Translations under genes and position numbers: made by a program
Part shown: positions 1 through 8,856 of the stretch, piece by piece
Numbering within the stretch: position 1 is the stretch's first letter
Layout: every line of letters starts with the position of its first letter
Assembly: GCA_027596195.1 (NCBI GenBank)
Contig: JADGJG010000472.1
Span: forward strand, 1 to 18,855
DNA from: Podochytrium sp. JEL0797
Lineage: Eukaryota > Chytridiomycota > Chytridiomycetes > Chytridiales > Chytriomycetaceae
Direction of reading: 5' to 3'
DNA length: 18,855 nucleotides
The notes under the pieces: generated by a model
The model's input: the letters and a program-made list of their open reading frames with translations, nothing else
What the model was told of the DNA's origin: nothing
The model's database searches: none

Positions 1-288
1 AATCGAGGAATCAGCGGCGACAGCGACAATCACGAGATCAATGGAGTGAGACTTGACGTTGGTGTTGGCAGGATCGGACGGATTCGACATCAGCTCGTCG
101 AGTTTGCGAGCAGCCTCGTCACCCAGTGCGTCCAACTCTGCCTCAAGCTGGAGCAAACGCGCTTTGGTTTCTTTGTTCTTCTCATCTTTTTTGTTGACGA
201 CTAATCCCAAGTGTACGTGGGGAGGAGGGGGTTGGGGGGTGGATGCTTCGACATTCGTTTTGCAGATCAAGTGCTCAACTGAAGCCAT
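1..288 (-). CDS. Partial unrecognised coiled-coil ORF (5' end only)
   Basis: I do not recognise this protein. An open frame starts at an ATG at 288 (context ACACCATGG, a good initiation context) and continues without a stop for 96 codons to the window edge, so the C-terminus is missing. After a proline-rich stretch (about residues 18-23) it becomes charged and helical, with heptad-like spacing in KARLLQLEAELDALGDEAAR (about residues 42-61). It ends in a hydrophobic IDLVIVAVAADSS segment that may begin a membrane helix or a beta strand. The C-rich stretch around 200-245 resembles intron sequence elsewhere in the window, so a short intron joining MAS to the coil is possible, but I found no splice pair with both good signals and a matching phase. 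It points away from the next gene. Gene status is moderately likely; function unknown. Confidence 0.35.
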   Translation of the reverse strand, partial: MASVEHLICKTNVEASTPQPPPPHVHLGLVVNKKDEKNKETKARLLQLEAELDALGDEAARKLDELMSNPSDPANTNVKSHSIDLVIVAVAADSSI

Positions 289-877
289 GGTGTTGTCCCT
301 GCAAGTTTTTGTTGGTTCCCACCTCGACTTACCCCAGGCTGGCTGGGCTGTTAAAAAAAGCGCCACCTCTTTCTTTCGATATTGACAATAAATGAACTCG
401 CTTTTTGGAAGGCGAAGGCGAGGAGAACAAGAATTATTTCAAGGGGCGGGGGGGGCTTGGGGTTCCTCTCTACTCTCATGGCCGGCAAAAATAGGATTGC
501 AATAGCGCTTGCAGTGCTTGATGCGCGTGTCGTCTCTTGTTGGGGGGTGTTGGTGGATCGCGATCGGGAGGTGAATCCGGGGGATGGATGGGGGGGTGCA
601 GGAGGATGGGGGGTGAAGTTTGGGCCCTAACGACACGGAATCTGTCGAAAACCAACCCGACTGCTCACTGGCACCCCCTTTTTGTCTGTAGGAAATGGTC
701 GTTGCACCAGAGAAATATCCAAAGTTCACCCAAAAGTCGCTGGGGATCCGCAGGGTCTTCCAAGACGCGCCAACACGCAAGTGAGAAAAAAAATCAATTC
801 GAAAAGCCATCTTTATTTCACGCTTGCACGGTCTCTCACTCTCCATCAAAAAAGTTGTGGGGGGGGGCAAGGTGCGT
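289..877. other. Spacer without a defensible gene
   Basis: This stretch lies between the start of the left-edge ORF and the OST5 stop codon. It has G-rich runs (446-456, 585-615, 858-867). One segment looks exon-like on the plus strand: 692-780 is preceded by a strong acceptor (TTTTTGTCTGTAG) and followed by a strong donor (GTGAGA). Read in frame it gives a short basic peptide beginning EMVVAPEKYPKF and ends at a TGA overlapping the donor. An upstream plus-strand open stretch from ATG 478 (MAGKNRIAIALAV) could be joined to it through a donor at 572, but neither piece resembles a family I know. The minus strand of the same segment is also open. I therefore leave the region unassigned. Confidence 0.3.
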
Positions 878-1635
878 TCAAACGTGGATCCCAATCGCAC
901 TGAACAGGAAGATGGTTCCGAATCCTGCAATGAGAGAGACAGATACAAGTTGAATCGATATGAGTAAATTACAGACGTAGAATATAAAAATACGGGGGAC
1001 GGGTACCGAGGAACGCGGACGCGGGAATCGCGAGCGGGATTTCTTTCAACAGGGATCTCGGGGACGACTTGGATGCGTTGAGTTCGTAGCTAGAGTGTAT
1101 ATTTGTTAGAAAGAGAAGAAGAGGAAAATCGTCAAACGAGTGGAGAGTGTTTTGTGTGTGTGCGTGTGTGTTCGTGTGCGTTTGGCGCGAAATCCACTGA
1201 AATATTTCGAGCCCGATTCCCCAAAAGCTACTGCGATACATCTCGTTCTACTCTCTTCGTATTTGAACCGATCCTTGTTTGAATTCGGAACGATATCGGT
1301 ACGACAGGAGTTGAAATTGAAGCGTGGGAAAAGACCCTCCAAACTCGAAAGGTTGGCCCTTGGCTCTCCCCCTTCCCTTCAAGCAGACCGACAGACAGAC
1401 AGAACTAGTATCGCTTGGGATTCGCTTCCATGTGGGTTCGGTGATCCAACATCAACACCCCATTAATTGCATCAACCTGCGCTTTAACTTCACTTCAAGC
1501 GATAGATACTCACATAAAGAGCAGCGAGACGAAAAACAGACCCACAAAGATGTTGAGGAAGGCAAGGCCCGTGAACATGTGTGGCTGGACGGGCGAGTCG
1601 AAGGGAGCGAGGGTTGCGGCGGACCAGTCTTGCAT
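878..1635 (-). CDS. OST5: Oligosaccharyltransferase subunit OST5/TMEM258
   Basis: Small two-helix membrane subunit of the ER oligosaccharyltransferase, which moves the dolichol-linked glycan to asparagine in N-glycosylation. Three exons, 1635-1514, 1089-1007 and 924-878, join in phase to an 83-residue protein, the usual family length (about 80). Features match TMEM258 in order: an N-terminal SPVQPHMF segment (family SPVNPAVFP), helix 1 (about residues 21-40), a YELNASK loop with K-E (family YEVTSTKYTRDIYKE), then helix 2 with GFGTIFLFSAIGIHV at the C-terminus (family GFGVLFLLLWVGIYV). Donors are GTGAGT and GTACCC; acceptors CTCTAG and TTGCAG. The first intron is 424 bp, far longer than other introns here. 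No single exon exceeds 41 codons, so ORF-based annotation would miss the gene. It is divergently placed from SPC7. The assignment rests on recalled family sequence and I am confident of it. Confidence 0.87.
1151..1180. repeat. (GT)n-type microsatellite in OST5 intron 1
   Basis: An interrupted GT/TG tract with GC and TC interruptions lies inside the 424-bp first intron of OST5. A second simple repeat, GACA-type, lies at about 1386-1403 in the same intron. Both are read directly from the sequence and help explain why this intron is long. Confidence 0.85.
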
Positions 1636-2086
1636 TTTTTCGGGAGATAGGTTTTTTTTTTGGTTCTCTCTCGGCTCTCCTTCAACTCTCGTTGTGGGAT
1701 TCTGTTTTGCAGCCAAGGGCAGCCATGGCAGATTGGAGTACAATTCTCATGGCCCTCATTGCACTTGTCATGCGTTCTCAAACTTATAAGAAATGCGGGT
1801 CGCTATGGCCCGAAGGAGATGTGAATCGATCCTGCTGTGCTTAAGACGGCTGTATAATAGAGTCAACATTGCATTGATAAGGAGTAGTGAATCAATGGAG
1901 AGCGTGCTTTTCGTCTTTTTTTGCTTTTGGTATATATCGCATGTATTTGTTTTGAATATTGAGACGAAGAAGAGAGAGGATATTATTCCACTGAGAGAGG
2001 TTGTGAATTCAAGTGGGCAGAGGGAAGGGCAAGTAGAAACGCTCCAAACAAAAAACAACAAACTTGTCCGAAACACAAAACCTGAA
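1636..2086. promoter_or_regulatory. Divergent spacer between OST5 and SPC7
   Basis: The 451 bp separate the OST5 start codon (1635, minus) from the SPC7 start codon (2087, plus), so both promoters and 5' UTRs must lie here. I see T-rich tracts near 1650-1665 and 1915-1927, a TATATATCGCATG stretch near 1930, and an A-rich leader just before the SPC7 ATG. Short ORFs exist on both strands but none resembles a known protein. No specific factor site could be assigned. Confidence 0.5.
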
Positions 2087-5000
2087 ATGGACGACAAACG
2101 AGGCAACGCGCGCAAGTCGCTCGGGCGGCGCGTGTCGTTTGCGACAATGGCGCACGTGAGGTGGGACTGTCCACTTTCTATAGAGGATCCCTAGAGAACT
2201 CACTCGTTTCTCTAGACTCTTTGACAAGGATCCAGACAAGAAGCCAGAGGTGCCCTTCTCGCCCATCGCTGGTCTCGACTTGGCTGCCTCGTCGTCGCTG
2301 CCGGATGTGCTGGCAAAGCCAAAGGGAGAGTCGTCGGTGCAGATGCCGGATCTGTCGAGTGTGCGCAAGAACAGGTAACTATTTTTTCTTTCTTTATTTA
2401 TTTATTTATTGAATATCCGATCCAGCGAGGTCTTCAACCTGCGTCTCTCGCTCGACAAGCAGGCTGGCTCGCCAGACGATCCGCAGGACGACATGAGTCT
2501 CGACGACGAGTCGCTCGCTAAGGAAGACGACGGCCATGAACACGAACACGACCACAGGTGACCAACACTCTTCGTGCTCTATTCGCACTCACACACCAAA
2601 AACAGCCACGACGAAACCAGCTTCGAAGTGTCTCTCAAAGAGCCCTGCACGGCCTTTGTCACTGCGCAGGACGTGCGCGCCACGGCGTCGCCAAAGGACC
2701 GCAGAGACAGCGTGTTTGGCTTCTTTAGCCAGCAGCAGGAAGACGACATGGACGACAACGACGAGTGCATGGACGAGACGGGCAAAGACGTCGAGAACAA
2801 GTCGCCCATTCGTGTTTCATCGGCAAAGAAGAACGCGGCGCCAAAGGACGACGACGAGTGGAGAAGACGCGACTCGGTGGCCCCCTTCTTTCAAACCGAC
2901 TCGCCAAAGTCTGCTGCTGCCCCAACCCAGCGCCGCGACAGTGTCGCCGGGTTGTTTGGATTCGACAATGACGAGTCCATGGCCATGGAAGAGGATTCCG
3001 AAGTCTTGATTGCAACAACACCAACCACCACCAAGGACGACGAATACCGCCGTCGCGACAGCGTGGCCCCCTTCTTCAACAACGCGTCTGCCGACGACGA
3101 CGAAGACGACCCCACCACCTCCGAGTCCATGGACCTCCCGACCCCAACACAGCAACACCAGCAAACCACGATCCCCGTCGCCATGGAGTCTCCCTTTGTC
3201 GTCAAACCAGCCACCAAATCCTACCGTGTGCGTGACAGCGTGACGCCCTTCTTCACAGCCGACAGCCCCACCACCACCACCTCCCACCGCACCGCACGCG
3301 ACAGCATCGCACCCTTCTTCAAATCCGCTTCCTTCGAAGAAGAAGACGAAGAAGCAGACAGCTTATCCTCCGCCGCCGACACCCCGCGTCGCGAAACACC
3401 CCCCATCCTCGCATCCATGGACGAAGAAATGGAAGCCCCCCCGAAACCGAATTACCGCTCGCGCGATAGTGTGGCTGCGTTTTTTAAGGACGACGAAGAC
3501 GAGGTGGATGAGTCGATGGAGTTGGAGGGCGATTCGTCGTTTTTGGGAGGACAGCGGTTGCAGACGGGCGGCAGCAGTTTGGTGCAAGGTGAAGTTCACT
3601 TTTTTCTTTCTCTTTTTCTTGTCTCCTTTCATACTCACACTCCGTGTTTTCGGTAACCCTCAGATTCCGACATGGAAGACGACTCCTTCTCCCAAGACAT
3701 GGACCTCACGACCCTCTTCCCCCCAAAACCAACCTACTCCCCCGTCTCTGCCTCCAAAAGAAAACCCACCCCGTCCGCCACACCTCCCACTACCACACGC
3801 GTCCTCCGTTCCGCCACATCCTCCCCAACTCCACCCAAAAAACAACCCACCCCACGCGCGGCGACTCCGTCGCTTAAGAAGACGCCCGTGAAGCTCGTCA
3901 AAACGTACACGCCTGCCGTTTCGAGCCCGTTGGCGAGGAATAAGCCTGCCACCACACCCGTCCGTGCGTCCCCGCGGTTCAGGGGCAGTAGTAACAGCAG
4001 TGCGGCTTCTTCCCCCTCGAGAACGGCGAGTCCTTCTTCACGATCTGGTGGTGCCGCGACTCCACGTGGAACAGCGGCGGGGCTTACTCCCGCGCGTGGT
4101 GCAGCGGGGACACCTGCGCGAGGGTCTGCGACGCCTCGTGGGATTCTCAAGAGTACCGGAAAGAGTGGGACCGGGGCGGGGAAAGGGACGAATAAGAAGG
4201 TGTTGTCGACGGGGACACCTGGGATCCGTACGACGCAGGTGCAGACGCCTATGTTGTTGAATTTTGTCAAGAGTATTGGAAAGAGTGAGGGGAAGAAGGG
4301 GGGGTCTTCTGTGTTGAGGATGGGCGGGCGTGGTGAGGAGGAGGAAGAGGAGGAGGAGGATGATGATGATGAGGCCATGATGGGAGTGGATGATACGTTT
4401 AATAAGCCGAGTGAAGTGTTTTCGAAGGCGTTGAGTGGGATGAAGAGGAAGAGTTTGGCGGCTGTAGCTGCTGCTGCTGCTGCTTCGACTGTTGGTGAGT
4501 TTTTTCACCCTGGGGAAGCGCGTGTTTGCTTCTTTTATTTTTGGGAAGTTTTTCGCTAATCACCCGCGTTTGTTTTCCAGCATTGAAATCGCAAGACCCC
4601 GTCCCCACCGAGACCACCGAACCCGCGACCCCCCTCCTCCCAATCCAACCACCCACCCCGCTCCCGGCGGCCTCCCCCACCGCCGCCGCCGCTGCCGTCG
4701 CCGAAGAACAAGAATCCGACGACGACGAAGAACAAGTAACCCTGATTGATTTCCTGCAAGCCATTGGAATCCACTTTATCGCGCACTTTTCAACCACGTT
4801 GCGTCGCGAAACAGCTGCGTTCACGGTGACACCGGAGGTTCCTTGCACGCAGTTGGATTACTCTCGCGCGGCTTGTTTGTATATGCCTGAATTGATGTAT
4901 TATGAGTCGGTGAGTTTTGCTGTTAGTTCTTTTTTCCCTCCCCTCGTGTGTGTGTGTGTGTGTGTTTGTCTGTTTTTTTGAAGGAGTGATGGGAAAACTG

Positions 5001-6869
5001 AACCATTTTTTTTGGTGGGATAAGGCTTGCAAAGTGCTGCAAGATTACGTGCAAGAAGGCACATTGTCGATTGAAGAGCTCGAAAGGGGGGTTGAGAAGG
5101 ACACGCCGCAAGTGTTTTGTACGTTTGTGGATGCGGAGGAGAAGGAGCAGGAAGAGATTTTGGTAAACCCCCCAACCCCCCAACCCCCTTTTTCTTACTG
5201 AACGATTCGTCTTCCCTCCCACTGTGTAGTCCAAATTCAAAATGCTCCGATCCCTCGCGCGGTTGAAGACCAAAGAGTCGTGGTATGGATGGAGAGAACT
5301 TTTGTTGGTTCCGTTTCGGGAGGCGGTTGTGCAGAATACGGAGAGTTGTAAAAAGGTATTTTTTCATCACCGTTTTTTGTCGTGTGCATTGTGCTGAACC
5401 CTTTTTTTTGCAAACACCCACTCAGGATTTGAGAAAGATTCAAGAACTCCAACAGTCGTTGGACGAGGTGCTTGAAACGGCGGAGAAGGAGGTGGAAGCG
5501 TTGGAAGCGAAGAGGAACGGGTTGTCGGAAAAGTAAGCCCAAAAATCGCGTGTTCATACTCCTCATTGGTTTCTAAACAAGGCCCTTTTTTTTATTCTTT
5601 CTCCTCCCCAGATACGAAGAAGTCCAGACCCGCGATGTCGTTGCGTACGCGGAGCAACAAGAAATGAACCGGCAATTTAGGTTTGCGGGAACCCCCCTTC
5701 CCCCTCCCCCACCCACCCACCCACCGACACTCAATTTTTTTGTTTTTGGGTTACAGAACCACACTTGAGACGTACCCGGCCCTCATCCAAGACCAACAAC
5801 GCGCACTTTCGCAGAGTGAATCGGAGCTTGCGGGTGTAGAGATGCAAAAGAGTCGGATTGCTGAAACGATCCATGCGTTGAAGGTTGAATATGATGGCTT
5901 GTGTGATTTGATGCCGGATGATGTTGTTGGGATTCAAGGTTTGAGGTTTTTTTTCTTCGCATCCTTTTTTTTTTGAAGACTAAAAATCAACTTTTGACAG
6001 AAAACTATAACCTATTGCACGCCATTAATTCGTGGAAAGTTGTGAAAGCTGGTGGTTCGAGTGGTGGTGTGCAGGTTGGGCTTGAGTTTGATCAGAGTGT
6101 GCGTGTGGATGTTGGGGGGGAGATGGCGGAGGTGGTTGTGTTGCCGAATGTGAGTTTAGATTTTCGTTGCATTGCTTTCGCTTTGGCAAGGCCCTTTTTT
6201 TCTGACGTCCCTTTTTTTTAATGGTTTTTAGATGGGGTTGGCGGGAGTGTTGGGTGCTGGGATGGTGAGTTGCAATTTTTTTTCCTTCGGTTTTTTTTTC
6301 GCGTGCTGACGATTTTGTGACAATTTTTAGAATGCGTTTGCGGGTGTGACTTGTGAAACCGCGCGTCTTCCCGAGGTGAATTTGATTTTTTGTTTGAATT
6401 TCCAACACATGCGAGTGCCTTTTTGTTATTTTGATCTCACCGTCCGAAAAAAAAACCCATCGCAGCTCATGAACCTAATTTCGCACAACCAAACGCGTCT
6501 CAAAGTGCTCCTTAGCGACCTTGACGCTGCGACACGCGAATGCGACATTTCGACCATCCTGTCGGCGGACCAGACGGAATTGAAGGCGACGGCGTACCTG
6601 TTCAACCGCGACACGCGCACGCGGTTCAGTGTGGAGTTTGTGTTTGGGTTGAAGGAGGATATGAGGTATCCGAATGGAGGGGTGAAGGGGAAGATTGTCA
6701 AGTATTATGGGAGTGTGAGGTGAGTTTTTTTTTACTTTGGGTGGGGGGGCGTTGGCTGACGAATTTGTTTTTTAGCGAGGACAAGATTCATGCAATTGTG
6801 AGAAATACTTCGAGAGGGTATGGACGCATGCGTCGTATTTGTGAAGGGTTGAGGAAGTTGGTGGAGTGA
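2087..6869 (+). CDS. SPC7: Kinetochore scaffold Spc7/KNL1
   Basis: KNL1-family outer-kinetochore scaffold: it binds microtubules and PP1, and recruits Bub1-Bub3 for the spindle checkpoint. Sixteen exons join in phase to 1234 residues: 2087-2160, 2216-2374, 2426-2557, 2606-3588, 3664-4494, 4581-4909, 5025-5162, 5230-5355, 5426-5532, 5612-5680, 5757-5938, 6001-6149, 6232-6264, 6331-6375, 6466-6719, 6776-6869. The start is the first ATG before the PP1-docking motif RRVSFA (RVSF at residues 15-18), whose continuation AHVRLFDKD is restored by splicing intron 1. Residues 154-415 carry seven RDSV-FF repeats. A clear MELT-like MDLT sits at 462. A basic S/T-P-rich stretch with GILK (609) and an acidic run follow. 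The Spc7 family domain starts near 781 (LIDFLQAIGIHFIAHFST) and continues with RLKTKESWYGWRELL and a long coiled coil. The C-terminal RWD-like part begins near 1044. PSMA1 follows on the same strand after 155 bp. Confidence 0.93.
2700..3485 (+). repeat. Seven RDSV-FF repeats encoded in SPC7 exon 4
   Basis: Seven protein-level repeats with consensus [RASV]-R-D-S-[VI]-[ATF]-[PGA]-[FL]-F are encoded at 2700-2726, 2865-2891, 2931-2957, 3051-3077, 3225-3254, 3294-3320 and 3456-3485 (residues 154, 209, 231, 271, 329, 352 and 406 onwards). Arg-Asp-Ser followed by Val or Ile and the final Phe are invariant, while the codons differ between copies (AGC, TCG, AGT for Ser). This points to selection on the protein rather than recent DNA duplication. 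The spacers are acidic and contain M-[DE]-rich motifs such as ESMDLPT and ESMELEG. Each copy fits the [RK]-x-[ST]-[ILV] pattern known for Aurora kinases; that the sites are used is inference. Confidence 0.9.
4051..4141 (+). repeat. TPRG/TPARG basic repeats in SPC7
   Basis: The exon 5 product here has four closely spaced units of the type T-P-[RA]-R/G (ATPRG, LTPARG, GTPARG, ATPRG), directly before the GILK motif. They lie in a long stretch rich in S/T-P dipeptides and Arg/Lys. This is typical of disordered, CDK-phosphorylatable and possibly microtubule- or DNA-binding segments; the function is inference. Confidence 0.75.
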
Positions 6870-7024
6870 AAGCTTTTTGTTGTTGTTGTGTGTGGTGTGG
6901 ATGTGAGACAGGTGGACTTGTTTTATTTATTTTTTAATTGTGTTTGTTTTCTCTCTTCTGTTTGAGAGTTTGTTCCGAAGAGAAGAGAGAGAGAAAAAAA
7001 GACGCGCATTTGCGAAAATCAAAA

Positions 7025-8168
7025 ATGAACCGCAACTCGTTCGTGTTTTCTGTTTCCACCAAACACGAAGCACCGCTAATGATGCTTTTCTGTTTACAGC
7101 TACGACTCTGATATTTCGACGTGGTCCCCTCAGGTAGATATCTGTCTCTCTCTAGGCGTAGTTCTGCCTGGTAAACTAACACATTTCACCAGGGCCGCCT
7201 GCACCAGATCGAGTACGCCATGGAAGCTGTGAAGCAGGGTTCCGCAGCCGTAGGACTGCGGTCCAACACGCATGCGGTGCTTGTGGCCCTGAACGTGAGT
7301 GTTTCTCGAGTGCTCTCTACCCACCTCTCACACCCTCCCCCACCAAAACAGAGACAAAGCTCAGACCTCGCCTCGTTCCAAAAGAAACTCATCCGCATCG
7401 ACTCACACATGGGTATCGCCATTGCCGGGTTGACCTCGGATGCGCGTGTGTTGTCCACGTTTATGCGTGGGGAGGCCATGAAGAGCCGGTTTGTGATGGG
7501 ACGTGCGTTGCCTGTGGCGCGTATTGCAAAGGATTTGGGGGATAAGGCGCAGGTGAGGAAGAGTTTGAGGGGGGATGAGGGGCGGTGGTTTCTCGATTTG
7601 CGGGAATACCCTTTTCGAACCCATTCCCAACACCAACAACGCGTCAACTCATCTCCCAACCAAAAAAAAGGTCAACACGCAACGCTACGGCCGCAGACCC
7701 TACGGCGTCGGCCTCCTCATTGCCGGATCCGACGAATCCGGCCCCCACCTCTACGAAGTCTCCCCCTCGGGCAACTACTTTGACTACTACGCCATCTCCA
7801 TCGGAGCGCGTTCGCAATCTGCCAAAACCTATCTCGAAAAATATTACGAACAGTTTGCGACATCGGACCTCGATGCGCTCGTTGTGCATGGGTTGCGTGC
7901 GTTGAGAGACACGTTGCAGCAGGATAAGGAGTTGAGTGTGGGGAATTGTTCGGTGGGGTATGTGGGGAAGGATCAGGTTTGGACTGTTGTGGAGGGGGAG
8001 CCGTTGCAGAGGTGAGTTTTTTGGGATTGATTTTTTGTTGCAAAGGGTTCCAGCGTACTCACGGTAGGAAACCATTTTTTTAGATTCTTGGACCTCTTGA
8101 ATGCGGAAGCTCCTGCTGCCCCGGCAGCCGCTGCTGGTGCCGATGTGGCTCCCATGGAGACGGAATAA
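7025..8168 (+). CDS. PSMA1: 20S proteasome subunit alpha type 1 (PSMA1/Pre5)
   Basis: Structural alpha-ring subunit of the 20S proteasome core. Six exons, 7025-7038, 7100-7133, 7193-7294, 7352-7552, 7671-8011 and 8084-8168, join in phase to 258 residues, close to the human protein (263). The N-terminus [21 protein letters not shown] matches the alpha signature (YD.D...WSP.GR..Q.EYA). It is followed by [22 protein letters not shown], the [16 protein letters not shown] block specific for alpha type 1, and [14 protein letters not shown]. The C-terminal tail is Ala/Pro-rich and ends PMETE, like PSMA1 tails. The first exon has only 14 coding bases and uses a GTTCGT donor. This is the only phase that restores the length between the start and YDSD, so I chose it over the nearby GTGTTT. 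The ATG follows an A-rich leader. It lies downstream of SPC7 on the same strand. Confidence 0.97.
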
Positions 8169-8406
8169 ATGGATTTTTCGAAAACGATGGGTGGAGAGTG
8201 TCGAATAAAAACAACGTTCAGCCGTGATTGTCGAGAATAGGATAGGAAACGCGATATCGAGCGCATCCATGCTCCACGTCCGTTTTTTTTGTTGTGCTCG
8301 CTGCTTTCATTTCGAGAAAACCCCAAGCCACAAAAAATAGGGTGTGACATAAGAAGAATTTAATGCAGAAGGAAGGCCAATGTATCAGTGAAGGTTCTTT
8401 TTTTCG

Positions 8407-8525
8407 GCGGATGGGAGAACGTTGGGAGAACGTGGCCCAAACATGAATGAAGAGACCATCATTTGGAGGACGGGCGCGGTTATATTTATTAAGAGCAAAG
8501 AATGCTCTTTTCTGTAGATAGGAAT
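8407..8525. repeat. Diverged direct repeat, copy 1
   Basis: Starts GCGGATGGGAGA, continues with GGCCCAAA, and ends with a well-conserved tail from GCGGTTATATTTAT to AGATAGGAATA. In this copy the tail holds a perfect 7-bp hairpin, AAGAGCA/TGCTCTT with a 5-nt loop (8493-8511), followed by TT. The partner copy lies 330 bp downstream. Read by eye; the middle aligns poorly. Confidence 0.6.
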
Positions 8526-8736
8526 ACCCAAACGGGCATCTACCTCATTTCTGTCTTGATCGTCGCCGCCAATAAGCAATGCGTAAAGCGCCGTTTGAGC
8601 GCTTCGCCAATGCATCCAAGTTGGAGCGAACCCATGCTGTCAAATAGAGCCGGAATCAGGCGGAATCATTTAAAATGCTCTGAACGGGTTTATTGAAGAT
8701 GCATTCTGATTATGGATCGTTTGCGGGCCTTGCTCT

Positions 8737-8856
8737 GCGGATGGGAGAGCGAGCTGGCCCAAAGAGTGTCCAGAACGAGCACCCAAAATGTATGAAAAAC
8801 GACTGACGCGTTTATATTTATCAGCAAACAATGTTCTTTTCTTAGATGAGGAATAG
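8737..8856. repeat. Diverged direct repeat, copy 2
   Basis: Second copy of the same unit: GCGGATGGGAGAGCG, then GGCCCAAA, then a tail from GCGTTTATATTTAT to AGATGAGGAATA. The tail hairpin seen in copy 1 has largely decayed here (AGCAAACAATGTTCTT). Similar length and order of blocks support a shared origin. Confidence 0.6.

Noticed and set aside
1140..1466. 108-codon plus-strand ORF inside OST5 intron 1
   Set aside because: It begins in a GT microsatellite (Val-Cys repeats) and includes the GACA repeat; no domain seen.
2817..3287. Long minus-strand ORFs opposite SPC7 exon 4 (up to 156 codons)
   Set aside because: They are antisense shadows of the repetitive, GC-rich SPC7 exon; the products are Gly/Val low-complexity sequence without any family resemblance.
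3734..4378. 214-codon minus-strand ORF opposite SPC7 exon 5
   Set aside because: Antisense shadow of the S/T-P-rich and acidic tract; it begins with a poly-Ser run that mirrors the GAG/GAT repeats.
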